Shown: piece after piece, positions 5,901 through 12,796 of the stretch
Layout of the letters: the number at the start of each line of letters is the position of its first letter
How positions within the stretch are numbered: the stretch's first letter is position 1
Virus record (IMG/VR): IMGVR_UViG_3300014962_000019
Coordinates: 1 to 22,827 of that record
Source of the DNA: a virus
Strand: one strand, 5' to 3'
DNA length: 22,827 nucleotides
Position numbers and translations under genes: made by a program
The notes under the pieces: generated by a model
What the model was told of the DNA's origin: nothing
What the model saw: only the letters and a program-made list of their open reading frames with translations
The model's database searches: none

Positions 5901-8734
5901 TGGCGTCCCTCCTTGATGGAAACCGGCTCAATCAAGGTATTCCCGCGAAACTGTCTAACGGGATTCGCGTAAACACCGATCTGGCAAAGCGTGGGCCAGA
6001 TTTGAGCCGTGGGCCTGGCATGGCAAAGCAAGCCATTGCCGCTGCCTGGTCAAACACATGGCCTGCACCCGGAGCCACACTCGACCTTGACTTTGCCAAC
6101 AACCGTGGGTTTGTCCGTGGTGTTGGCCAAGGCGGGGCGATGGATGCTGTGACGTTTACACGGGCCAGTAATGGCACGTTTGTGGGCAGCAACGGTCTAT
6201 TGGCAGGTAGTGGCAGCGACAAGGGTGCGTTGGGGCTGAACCTACTGACGTTCCCGCAGGATTTTGATAATGCGGCGTGGTTGAAAAACGGTGTAACCGT
6301 TACCGCAAATACAGGCATTGCTCCTGACGATACACAGACTACGGATTCATTGTTTGAAACCGCAGTAAATCAAGCGCACAGTATTAGACAGGCGTTTACG
6401 ACAGGAGCGCAATCTAACTACGCGCTCACTTTCAGCGTATATGTAAAACCGAATGGACGGGATTGGTGCGCTGTTCAAGTAACCGACACAGGAAGTAATT
6501 ATTATTTTGCATACGTCAATTTATCGACAGGTGCAACCGGCACAACAGGCTCAGCAGGAACTTCCAGCAATTCAGTCACTGTAACAGCGGATAAAAATGG
6601 TTTTTATCGGGTTGTTATTAAAACGACGTTTACTTCTATTGCAAGCGTGGTTCGTCCTGAAGTTTTGTGCGCTAGTGCGGACAACGTTGCTACTTATGTC
6701 GGAGATGTCACTAAAGGCATCTTCATCTGGGGCGCACAGCTAGAACTCGGCTCCACCGCTACGACCTACTACCCCACGAACATCAACGCACCACGGTTTG
6801 ACTGGGCGAGTACGGCGGTAACGGCGAATAGGAACATCCTTACTTATACGGAACAGTTTGATAATTCTGTTTGGATAAAGAATTCAGCTACTGTTACCGC
6901 AAATGCTATTTCTGCGCCAGACGGAAGTCTTACAGCCGATTTATTGACAGCCACTGGAAGTGGCGCAAACGCTCAATATCAAATTGGTTTTCCTGCTGGC
7001 ATTTATACAATTAGTGTTTATGCAAAACGAGGAAACAGCGATTGGTTTGCTTTAAGTAACGGTGGGTTTTTTGCTTATTTCAACATTTCAACAGGAACTG
7101 TAGGTACTGTTGGCGATGGTACTGCGTCTGTTGTGGATGTTGGCGGTGGTTGGTATCGTTGTGTTTGGGTTCCAGCAACTGCTTCTTCTAACGGCACACT
7201 TAGAATTCGGTGTGCGGTTGCAAACGGCAATACCAGCACTACAACAGAAAACGCTTACATCTGGGGGGCACAGATTGAAGCCGGTACATCATTGTCTTCT
7301 TATCAGGCAATCGGCGCTCAGTCTCCCACCAACACCCCTCTAGCCGCTGCATCCACCTGCAACGGCCTGCTGATCGAGGAATCCCGCACGAACAGGCTGC
7401 TGTGGTGTCGGTCTGGTTCATCAGGAACGGGGCAAAATGCTTTTACCTATTCTCAGACATTTAACAATGCTGCTTGGGTCGCAACTGCTACTACGTTGAC
7501 ATTGGGAATAACAGATCCTTCTAGTGGAACAACAGCAGCTACTTTACTGGCTACAAGTGCTAATGCAACTTTCTATCAGACACAAACATTGAACAATGCT
7601 CCATATACAGTATCGTTTTATGTTCAACGTGTCTTAGGATCTGGCCCTATTTCTTTTACTTTGGATGGAACAAACTTTACAGATATTTCTGCTCCAACAG
7701 GATCGTGGGTTAGATATTCTGTTACGGCCACTCCCGCAGCAGGGGCGAGAACTATTGGTATCCGTATTGCAACATTAGGAGATTCAATCAATATTGCTTT
7801 TGCCCAACTGAACATTGGGGCAGTGCTGACAGATTATCAAGTAACAACATCTTCGGCATTATTTGGGTGGTCTAAATCTAATGCTACAGTTGCCCAGAAC
7901 CAGACCGGTATTGACGGTGCAGCCAACGCAGCCACAAGCATCACAGCTTCTGCTGCCAATGCTGTACTGATCCAGCCAATTTCTTTGGCCTCAGGCTCCC
8001 GCACATCCTCCGTCTACCTCAAGCGCATCACAGGCACTGGCAACGTTCAAGTAAGCCTTGATGGTTCAACATGGTCTACTGTTGACCTGTCCAATGGTCT
8101 ATGGAACCGCATTGTGCTGTCGGGCACTGTCACGAACCCTGTAGTGGGTATCAGGCTGGCAACGAACGGCGATGCTGTGGCGATGGACTATGGGCAGGTG
8201 GAAGATGGGGCAAATGCGACAAGTCCGGTGCTAACTACTGGCGCTACGGCCACACGCAGTAGCGACATTGCCAGTCTTTCAACCAGCGTTATTTCAAGAT
8301 TTATAAATCAGTTCAGAGGTATTTGGACTTGCACTTTTAACGTTTATTCGTCAGGCGCTTTATCTGTAAATCCTAGGGCCTTGTCTCAAGGTCAAACACA
8401 AAACGCACAGGGATTGATAGTCATAAACAGTACCGGACTTGCTTCGGTGTTTGACGGATCAAACGTTTTGAGCGATAGGGCTTATGTAGCTGGCACCTTT
8501 GCTACTGCGTCCATGTTTTATGACCAATATAAAAAATCAATATCGTTAAATGGAGGGGTGGCTGGTTACGGTGACAGGGCTACATCATTTCCGTTAACGC
8601 CTGTTAACTACGTTGTAATTGGAGCGGCTACCGGGTCATCAAACTTTGTTAATGGCGCAATCAAGCGTGTTTATTACGTCCCCGGTCAAGGCAATCAAAC
8701 GTCTTTGTCCGTTTCTTCTAGCGGTGCAACATGA
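5900..8734 (+). CDS. Large multi-module adhesin / head-fibre protein, 944 aa
   Basis: This is the largest protein in the window. Residues 1-61 form an N-terminal attachment region and 62-101 contain LDLDFANNRG and TFTRASNGTFV, typical of phage spike proteins. Carbohydrate-binding-like beta-sandwich repeats follow at about 114-295, 312-470, 514-650 and 655-780. The first three open with the pattern N-hydrophobic-T-aromatic...F(D/N)N-x-x-W (NLLTFPQDFDNAAW, NILTYTEQFDNSVW, NAFTYSQTFNNAAW). A LamG-like C-terminal domain spans about 785-944. GAGG at 5889-5892 precedes the start. Repeat cores are AT-rich (about 37-40% GC in counted lines) while linkers are about 60% GC, suggesting modular exchange. 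Host glycan binding is inferred. Its place between portal and scaffold differs from the usual P22 fibre position. Confidence 0.85.
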   Translation: MASLLDGNRLNQGIPAKLSNGIRVNTDLAKRGPDLSRGPGMAKQAIAAAWSNTWPAPGATLDLDFANNRGFVRGVGQGGAMDAVTFTRASNGTFVGSNGLLAGSGSDKGALGLNLLTFPQDFDNAAWLKNGVTVTANTGIAPDDTQTTDSLFETAVNQAHSIRQAFTTGAQSNYALTFSVYVKPNGRDWCAVQVTDTGSNYYFAYVNLSTGATGTTGSAGTSSNSVTVTADKNGFYRVVIKTTFTSIASVVRPEVLCASADNVATYVGDVTKGIFIWGAQLELGSTATTYYPTNINAPRFDWASTAVTANRNILTYTEQFDNSVWIKNSATVTANAISAPDGSLTADLLTATGSGANAQYQIGFPAGIYTISVYAKRGNSDWFALSNGGFFAYFNISTGTVGTVGDGTASVVDVGGGWYRCVWVPATASSNGTLRIRCAVANGNTSTTTENAYIWGAQIEAGTSLSSYQAIGAQSPTNTPLAAASTCNGLLIEESRTNRLLWCRSGSSGTGQNAFTYSQTFNNAAWVATATTLTLGITDPSSGTTAATLLATSANATFYQTQTLNNAPYTVSFYVQRVLGSGPISFTLDGTNFTDISAPTGSWVRYSVTATPAAGARTIGIRIATLGDSINIAFAQLNIGAVLTDYQVTTSSALFGWSKSNATVAQNQTGIDGAANAATSITASAANAVLIQPISLASGSRTSSVYLKRITGTGNVQVSLDGSTWSTVDLSNGLWNRIVLSGTVTNPVVGIRLATNGDAVAMDYGQVEDGANATSPVLTTGATATRSSDIASLSTSVISRFINQFRGIWTCTFNVYSSGALSVNPRALSQGQTQNAQGLIVINSTGLASVFDGSNVLSDRAYVAGTFATASMFYDQYKKSISLNGGVAGYGDRATSFPLTPVNYVVIGAATGSSNFVNGAIKRVYYVPGQGNQTSLSVSSSGAT

Positions 8735-8991
8735 TCGACCTCTATCTCCGCTTTGCTGACCAACAGGAAATGCTCACGGTGTTGCAGCCGCTGGGCATGA
8801 CCTACACCGATGAAGAAGGTGTTGAGCAGGTGAGCCAAGGCTCACACCAATACAGTTTGTGGCAGGTTGGAACCATCCAAGACTACACTGGCTGGCATGT
8901 CAACATCCGACAGATTGACATGGAGATGGACTTGAGCAGCCTTGAGCCGTATCAAGTCTATCCGCCATATCCTGTTTGTGTTTGGGCTTGA
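8731..8991 (+). CDS. Hypothetical protein following the adhesin, 86 aa
   Basis: The 86-residue product starts inside the adhesin stop (ATGA). Its N-terminus is MIDLYLRFADQQEML, and the middle is polar and acidic (TDEEGVEQ). The C-terminal half is aromatic, with YSLWQVGTIQDYTGWHVNIR and a proline/tyrosine end (PYQVYPPYPVCVWA). I recall similar short proteins next to fibre genes in other phages, but no defined function. A small chaperone or fibre-associated protein would fit the position; this is speculation. No membrane segment or metal motif is visible. Confidence 0.72.
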   Translation: MIDLYLRFADQQEMLTVLQPLGMTYTDEEGVEQVSQGSHQYSLWQVGTIQDYTGWHVNIRQIDMEMDLSSLEPYQVYPPYPVCVWA

Positions 8992-9032
8992 TTGATCGCG
9001 TAGAATATGTCAAGATTGCGCACGGAGTAGTC

Positions 9033-9149
9033 ATGGGACCATTTTTTGGCGGCGCTTTCTTTGCTGGCGGATTCTTTGCCGGCCTTGTGCAAGCGACAGA
9101 GCAGCTTCTGATCAAGCTGCGGTCATTCACTGAACGTAGGAGATTTTGA
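9033..9149 (+). CDS. Small hydrophobic Phe/Gly-rich protein, 38 aa
   Basis: The ATG at 9033 has a good ribosome site (GGAG at 9024-9027, five bases away). The frame runs to a TGA at 9147-9149 that overlaps the next gene's ATG. The product starts MGPFFGGAFFAGGFFAGLVQ, a repeated FF-G/A pattern, and ends in a basic tail (LIKLRSFTERRRF). The first 20 residues could insert in a membrane or act as a hydrophobic clamp in the virion. I recall similar tiny MGPFF-type proteins at this place in other phage genomes, which raises confidence. The frame is open upstream to 8988 (TTG), but the ATG has the better ribosome site. Function unknown. Confidence 0.65.
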   Translation: MGPFFGGAFFAGGFFAGLVQATEQLLIKLRSFTERRRF

Positions 9150-9454
9150 TGGCAGTCACACTTAAGGCAATCACCAGCGTGCTGGGTTACCAGCAGATCA
9201 CCAGCCTTGGCTCGGCCACTGCTCTGACCGTACCGCAAAAAGACACCTCTGGTCTGGCAGGCTCTCCCCGTATCGCCATCATCACTCCCGAAGGTCAAGC
9301 TGTGCGTTGGCGCGATGACGGCGTGGCTCCTACTGCCAGCGTGGGCATGCCCTTGTCCGCTGGTGTGACGTTGCAATATGACGGCGATCTGACCAAGATC
9401 CAGTTCATTGAGCAGACCAGCGGCGCCAAACTCAACATCACCTACTACGCATAA
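9149..9454 (+). CDS. Conserved small virion protein, 101 aa
   Basis: The ATG at 9149 follows AGGAG (9138-9142) by six bases; a TTG one codon earlier is less likely. The product has 101 residues, mainly beta. It includes the segments ALTVPQKDTSGL and VRWRDDGVAPTASVGMPL, followed by a GVTLQYDGDLTKIQFI strand pair and a final KLNITYYA. I recall this RWRDDG-x-x-PTA-x-x-G-M-P-L signature in short proteins beside head genes of many podoviruses and siphoviruses. The role is probably structural (decoration or adaptor), but no function is assigned to my knowledge. It sits between the small hydrophobic gene and the coiled-coil gene. Confidence 0.78.
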   Translation: MAVTLKAITSVLGYQQITSLGSATALTVPQKDTSGLAGSPRIAIITPEGQAVRWRDDGVAPTASVGMPLSAGVTLQYDGDLTKIQFIEQTSGAKLNITYYA

Positions 9455-9464
9455 GAGGCCACAG

Positions 9465-9953
9465 ATGAACGTCTCCAACGACACTCCTTCTATGGACTAC
9501 ATCAAATACTTCACCGAGCAACTGCCCAAAGATCTGGCTCAAATGGCCGCTTTGCGTGACGAGCTTGCAGTGCGCCAAGGCGCTTTGTCCGCGGCTCAAG
9601 ACGCTGTGGCTGATCGTGAAGCCGCCAAAGCAGAACTGGCTAAAGCCAAAGCAGAAGCCGCTGAAATCACCGCTGCTGCCAGATCCGCTTTGGAAACCGC
9701 AAAATCCAAAGACCGGGCTGCTGACGCCAAGGCCAAAGAAGTCGCGGAACGCGACGACGCTGGTGCCGCTCAACTGGCCAAACGCGAAGCCGAAGTTGCT
9801 CAGCGCGAAAAAGTCGTTGCTGTGCAAATCGCATCTGTTGAAAATCAGGCCGCTGAACTGGAAAAGCGTGCTGCCGCTGTTGCCGCGGATGAAGCCTCGT
9901 TGGCCGCACGGGTCAAGGCATTTCAAGACAAAGTCGCAGCACTGAGTGCATAA
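9465..9953 (+). CDS. Long coiled-coil protein, 162 aa
   Basis: The start is placed at ATG 9465, which has AAGAGG at 9453-9458 and avoids overlap; an in-frame ATG at 9408 lies inside the preceding gene and lacks a ribosome site. After about 20 residues the protein is one continuous helix rich in Ala, Lys, Glu and Asp, with heptad-like spacing (DREAAKAELAKAKAEAAEIT and REAEVAQREKVVAVQIASVE). It has no catalytic motif and no membrane segment. It lies just before the scaffold gene, so it could be an assembly factor, a second scaffold-type protein or an internal rod. Composition alone cannot separate these. Low-complexity coiled coils are poor guides to homology. Confidence 0.75.
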   Translation: MNVSNDTPSMDYIKYFTEQLPKDLAQMAALRDELAVRQGALSAAQDAVADREAAKAELAKAKAEAAEITAAARSALETAKSKDRAADAKAKEVAERDDAGAAQLAKREAEVAQREKVVAVQIASVENQAAELEKRAAAVAADEASLAARVKAFQDKVAALSA

Positions 9954-10002
9954 TTGACAAACCGTACCGGCGAGGCTCACCGGGAACTCTAACGAGTTAC
10001 AC
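9954..10002 (+). promoter_or_regulatory. Two-hairpin leader before the scaffold gene
   Basis: The 49-base gap holds two potential hairpins. One is CCGG (9967-9970) pairing with CCGG (9980-9983) across a nine-base loop. The other is AACTC (9985-9989), loop TAAC, GAGTT (9994-9998), a perfect five-pair stem ending four bases before the ATG. The only Shine-Dalgarno-like bases (GAG, 9994-9996) lie in the 3' arm of the second hairpin, so folding would hide the ribosome site. This is the largest gap in the gene-dense portal-to-coat part. A regulatory role for scaffold translation is inferred. Confidence 0.45.
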
Positions 10003-10803
10003 ATGACTGATGAAGTCCAAAACCTAGCGGAAGTTGACTCCGCGCCAGCGCCCGAGGTGACGGCCACCACGGACCCCGCAGTAACCGCGCCGGAAGTCGC
10101 TGAGACTCAAGTTGAGCAAACGCCAGAGGAGAAGAGATTCACCCAGGCCGAACTCGATGCGATGATCGGCAAGCGCCTTGCCAGAGAGCAGCGCAAATGG
10201 GAAAGAGAACAGCAAGCCAAATTTGCAGAAATGCAGACCAAGGCCCAAGTTCCGGCGACTCTACCGCCAGCAGATCAGTTTGAGACACCCGAAGCCTATG
10301 CGGAAGCACTGGCCGAAAAACGTGCTCAAGAGCTGATCCAACAGCGTGAGACCGCCAAGCGTCAGGCCGAGATCATGGAAGCCTACCATGACAAGGAAGA
10401 GGAAGTGCGTGGCAAGTATGACGACTTTGACCAAGTCGCCTACAACCCTCAGCTTCCGATCACCGATGTCATGGCTGAAACGATCCGCGCCTCGGAGTTG
10501 GGTCCAGAGCTGGCTTACCATCTCGGATCGAACCCCAAGGAAGCCGAGCGCATTGCCCGTTTGTCTCCTTTTTTGCAGGCAAAGGAAATTGGGAAGATTG
10601 AGGCCAAACTTAGTGCCGAACCTCCCCAAAAGAAAATTTCGTCCGCGCCAGCACCGATCAGTCCGGTGACAGCTCGTGCATCTAATCCCGGTGTCACTGA
10701 CACCACCGATCCTCGGTCTGTAAAGACCATGAGTGCCTCGGAATGGATTGAAGCCGAGCGTCAACGTCAGATCGCCAAGGCAAAGGCACTTCGCAACCGC
10801 TAA
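10003..10803 (+). CDS. Capsid scaffolding protein
   Basis: The 266-residue protein is highly charged and mostly helical, as expected for a scaffold that templates procapsid assembly and then leaves. Residues 1-42 are acidic and Pro/Thr/Val-rich. A helix with FTQAELDAMIGKRLAREQRK (46-65) follows, then a Gln/Glu/Lys-rich coiled coil to about 135. A conserved core around 140-200 includes YDDFDQVAYNPQLPITDVM and LGPELAYHLGSNPKEAERIA. The C-terminus is basic (ERQRQIAKAKALRNR), as in scaffolds that bind coat through a basic helix-turn-helix. It lies immediately before the coat gene. Function is from family and position; the sequence differs from P22 gp8. Confidence 0.88.
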   Translation: MTDEVQNLAEVDSAPAPEVTATTDPAVTAPEVAETQVEQTPEEKRFTQAELDAMIGKRLAREQRKWEREQQAKFAEMQTKAQVPATLPPADQFETPEAYAEALAEKRAQELIQQRETAKRQAEIMEAYHDKEEEVRGKYDDFDQVAYNPQLPITDVMAETIRASELGPELAYHLGSNPKEAERIARLSPFLQAKEIGKIEAKLSAEPPQKKISSAPAPISPVTARASNPGVTDTTDPRSVKTMSASEWIEAERQRQIAKAKALRNR

Positions 10804-10818
10804 TTTGAAAGGACAGTC

Positions 10819-12036
10819 ATGTCTAATAGCCTGCTTACGATCGACATGATCACCCGCAAGTCTCTGGAGATTCTGGAGAACAACCTGGTGATCACCCGCA
10901 ACGTGAACCGTCAGTACGACGACAGTTTCGCTGTCGAAGGTGCCAAGATTGGTTCCACCCTGCGTATCCGCCTGCCCGACCGCGCTCTGGTGACTGATGG
11001 CGCCGCCCTGCAAGTTCAGGACGACAACGAACAGTACACCACCCTGACGGTTTCCAGCCAAAAGCACATCGGCATCAACTTCACGTCTGCCGAACTGACC
11101 ATGCAGCTGGACGACTTCGCTGAGCGTGTTCTGAAGCCTCGTATTAGCCAGCTGGCCTCCAGCGTGGATGCCGACGTGGCCAACAGTTACAACCAGGTGT
11201 ATCAGTCTGTCGGTACCCCCGGCACCACCCCTTCGACCGCTCTGGTTCTGCTGCAAGCTCACCAGAAGCTCAACGAGCTGGCCGCTCCGATGCAGCCGCG
11301 TTACGCCACCGTCAACCCTGCCGCCAACGCTGGCTTGGTCGATGGCCTCAAAGGTCTGTTCAACCCCACCGACACCATCAGCCGCCAGTTCAAGAACGGC
11401 ATGATGGGTGAAGGCGTGCTGGGCTTTGAAGAAATCAACATGAGCCAGTCGATCAAGAACCTGACGACTGGCAGCCGCACGGCCACCGCCAACACGCTGC
11501 AAGTGTCGGCCACCATCAGCACCCAAGGCGCTTCCACCATCACGATCAAATCCGGCACTGGCTCGGCCACGATCAAGAAGGGCGAAGTGTTCACGATTGC
11601 TGGTGTGTACGCTGTGAACCCGCAGACCCGCGAATCCACCGGTTCGCTGCAGCAGTTCACCGTGCTGGCTGACGCCACCGCCTCATCTGGCACTTGGACC
11701 GATGTTCAGGTTAGCCCTGCCATGTACACCGCCGATCAGGCTCTGGCCACCATCGACGCGTTCCCGCAGGTCAACGCCTACATCAACTTCTTGGGTTCGG
11801 CCTCTACGACCTACGCCCAGAACCTGGTGTACCACAAGGATGCCATCGCATTCGCTACCGCTGACCTGCTGCTGCCGCAAGGTGTGGACATGGCCAGCCG
11901 CGCCGTTCACAACGGTGTGAGCCTGCGTGTGGTTCGTCAGTACGACATCAACAACGACCGCATGCCGTGCCGTGTTGACGTTTTGTACGGCTACAGCACC
12001 ATCCGTCCGCAGATGGCCTGCCGTATCTGGGGCTAA
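10819..12036 (+). CDS. Major capsid (coat) protein, P22 gp5-like
   Basis: The 405-residue shell protein is similar in length to P22 coat (430). The N-terminus has the family signature: ITRKSLEILENNLVITRNVN (11-30), YDDSFAVEGAKIGSTLRIR (33-51) and a following QKHIGINFTSAELTMQLDDF segment (about 75-95). GAAAGGA at 10807-10813 gives a strong ribosome site, suited to a very abundant product. It should adopt the HK97 fold, with a P22-like inserted domain in the Thr/Ser-rich middle (about 220-300). The gene is followed directly by a hairpin terminator. It is coupled by position to the scaffold 15 bases upstream. Confidence 0.93.
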   Translation: MSNSLLTIDMITRKSLEILENNLVITRNVNRQYDDSFAVEGAKIGSTLRIRLPDRALVTDGAALQVQDDNEQYTTLTVSSQKHIGINFTSAELTMQLDDFAERVLKPRISQLASSVDADVANSYNQVYQSVGTPGTTPSTALVLLQAHQKLNELAAPMQPRYATVNPAANAGLVDGLKGLFNPTDTISRQFKNGMMGEGVLGFEEINMSQSIKNLTTGSRTATANTLQVSATISTQGASTITIKSGTGSATIKKGEVFTIAGVYAVNPQTRESTGSLQQFTVLADATASSGTWTDVQVSPAMYTADQALATIDAFPQVNAYINFLGSASTTYAQNLVYHKDAIAFATADLLLPQGVDMASRAVHNGVSLRVVRQYDINNDRMPCRVDVLYGYSTIRPQMACRIWG

Positions 12037-12040
12037 TCGC

Positions 12041-12064
12041 AAACGGGGGCTTCGGCCCCCATTT
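12041..12064 (+). terminator. Hairpin terminator after the coat gene
   Basis: A perfect six-pair GC stem, GGGGGC (12045-12050) with GCCCCC (12055-12060), is capped by a stable TTCG tetraloop. It is flanked by AAA and TTT that can extend the stem past one mismatch. Only three T residues follow, so it is likely a partial terminator or an mRNA 3'-end stabiliser. It begins four bases after the coat stop codon. Confidence 0.75.
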
Positions 12065-12092
12065 CTGAACCTACTTCTTAAAGGAAACTATC

Positions 12093-12500
12093 ATGGCACT
12101 CCCCAATGGTTCTGGTGGCTATCAAGTTGGCGATGGCAACCGCAATGAAGCCCGTCTGGGTTATGGCAACGCTCCGCAAACCGCTGGCGCTACCGCTACC
12201 CTGACCGCAGCTCAAGTGACTGGCGGCATCCTGTATGCTGACCCCACCACCTCCGCTGCCACCTACACGCTGCCCACCGCAGCTCTGATCGACGCCGCGC
12301 TGCCCAGCGCTGGTGTTGGCAACACCTTCGACCTGTCCATCGTGAACGTGGGCACCAGCTCCGGCACCGTGACCCTGTCGATGGGCACCGGTGTGACCGA
12401 CGGTGGCAATGCCGCCGTTGCTGTGGCCGTCACCTCCAGCGCAATGTTCCGGTTCCGCAAGACCGGTGACGCTGCATGGTCGGTGTACAAGATCGGTTAA
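12093..12500 (+). CDS. Decoration-like or head-fibre protein, 135 aa
   Basis: The gene sits directly after coat with a good AAGGA ribosome site (12081-12085). The 135-residue product is Gly/Ala/Thr-rich and beta-type. After an N-terminal arm (GSGGYQVGDGNRNEARLGYG) comes a repeated ATLTAAQVTGGILYADPTTS and YTLPTAALIDAAL motif common in phage outer-capsid and fibre proteins, then FDLSIVNVGTSSGTVTLSMG. Such proteins usually decorate the shell or act as fibre domains. The isolated location between two hairpin elements suggests separately tuned expression. Capsid decoration is inferred from position and composition. Confidence 0.78.
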   Translation: MALPNGSGGYQVGDGNRNEARLGYGNAPQTAGATATLTAAQVTGGILYADPTTSAATYTLPTAALIDAALPSAGVGNTFDLSIVNVGTSSGTVTLSMGTGVTDGGNAAVAVAVTSSAMFRFRKTGDAAWSVYKIG

Positions 12501-12511
12501 TTTTTAACCGA
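12493..12511 (+). other. Perfect hairpin spanning the decoration gene stop
   Basis: TCGGTTAA (12493-12500) pairs perfectly with TTAACCGA (12504-12511) across a TTT loop, giving eight base pairs. The stop codon TAA is part of the left arm. The next hairpin begins six bases later, so the two could act together in termination or transcript-end protection. Function is inferred. Confidence 0.5.
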
Positions 12512-12516
12512 CTGTG

Positions 12517-12546
12517 AGAAACGGGGCTATGATGGCCCCGTTTCTT
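12517..12546 (+). terminator. Rho-independent terminator-like hairpin
   Basis: AGAAACGGGGC (12517-12527) pairs perfectly with GCCCCGTTTCT (12535-12545) around a seven-base loop, giving an 11-pair stem with a GC core. The trailing arm supplies the T-rich end (TTTCTT). It lies 16 bases before the next gene's ATG, close to that gene's ribosome site. It probably lowers but does not abolish transcription into the tail genes, as no new promoter is obvious after it. Confidence 0.75.
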
Positions 12547-12561
12547 CATGGAGATCCCAAA

Positions 12562-12795
12562 ATGGCTCAAATTCTGCTTACTCACCCCCAACACGGCTGC
12601 AAGTTCGCCATGTCCGACGCTGAAGTCGAGCATGATGAAAAATTTGGCTGGGTGCGATATACTGATGAAACGCCAGTCGCGGCGGCATCGGTTGAGGAAA
12701 AGCCCAAGCGCAAATACACTCGCCGTGTGAACGAACCCACCCTCGAACAGCCCAACGGTGATGAACCGGTAAGCGACGAATCCGCAGGAAACTGA
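12562..12795 (+). CDS. Small charged hypothetical protein, 77 aa
   Basis: The start is set at ATG 12562, with GGAG at 12550-12553 eight bases upstream; a GTG at 12514 lies before the terminator hairpin and has no ribosome site. The N-terminal half, MAQILLTHPQHGCKFAMSDAE, has a His-x5-Cys arrangement (H8, H11, C13). It leads to FGWVRY, after which the sequence becomes a Lys/Arg cluster (KPKRKYTRR) and an acidic tail (GDEPVSDESAGN). The tail looks disordered. Similar short proteins lie between coat and gp4-like genes in other phages, as far as I recall. Function unknown. Confidence 0.7.
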   Translation: MAQILLTHPQHGCKFAMSDAEVEHDEKFGWVRYTDETPVAAASVEEKPKRKYTRRVNEPTLEQPNGDEPVSDESAGN

Positions 12796-12796
12796 C

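Noticed and set aside
5900-8734. Target of a diversity-generating retroelement
   Set aside because: The repeated modules suggested hypervariation, but no reverse transcriptase, template repeat or near-identical C-terminal variable repeat is visible in the window.
9408-9464. Upstream ATG start for the coiled-coil gene
   Set aside because: It overlaps the preceding gene by 47 bases and lacks a ribosome site, whereas ATG 9465 has AAGAGG at correct spacing.
9954-9982. TTGACA at 9954-9959 as a promoter -35 box
   Set aside because: Seventeen bases downstream the sequence is TCACCG, with no -10-like hexamer nearby, and the region is better explained as a structured leader.
10261-11526. Long minus-strand open frame of 421 codons
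   Set aside because: It spans the antisense of scaffold and coat, both well supported; the translation has no domain pattern.
12514-12561. GTG start extending the 77-residue protein
   Set aside because: The extension would run through the terminator hairpin, and ATG 12562 has its own GGAG site.
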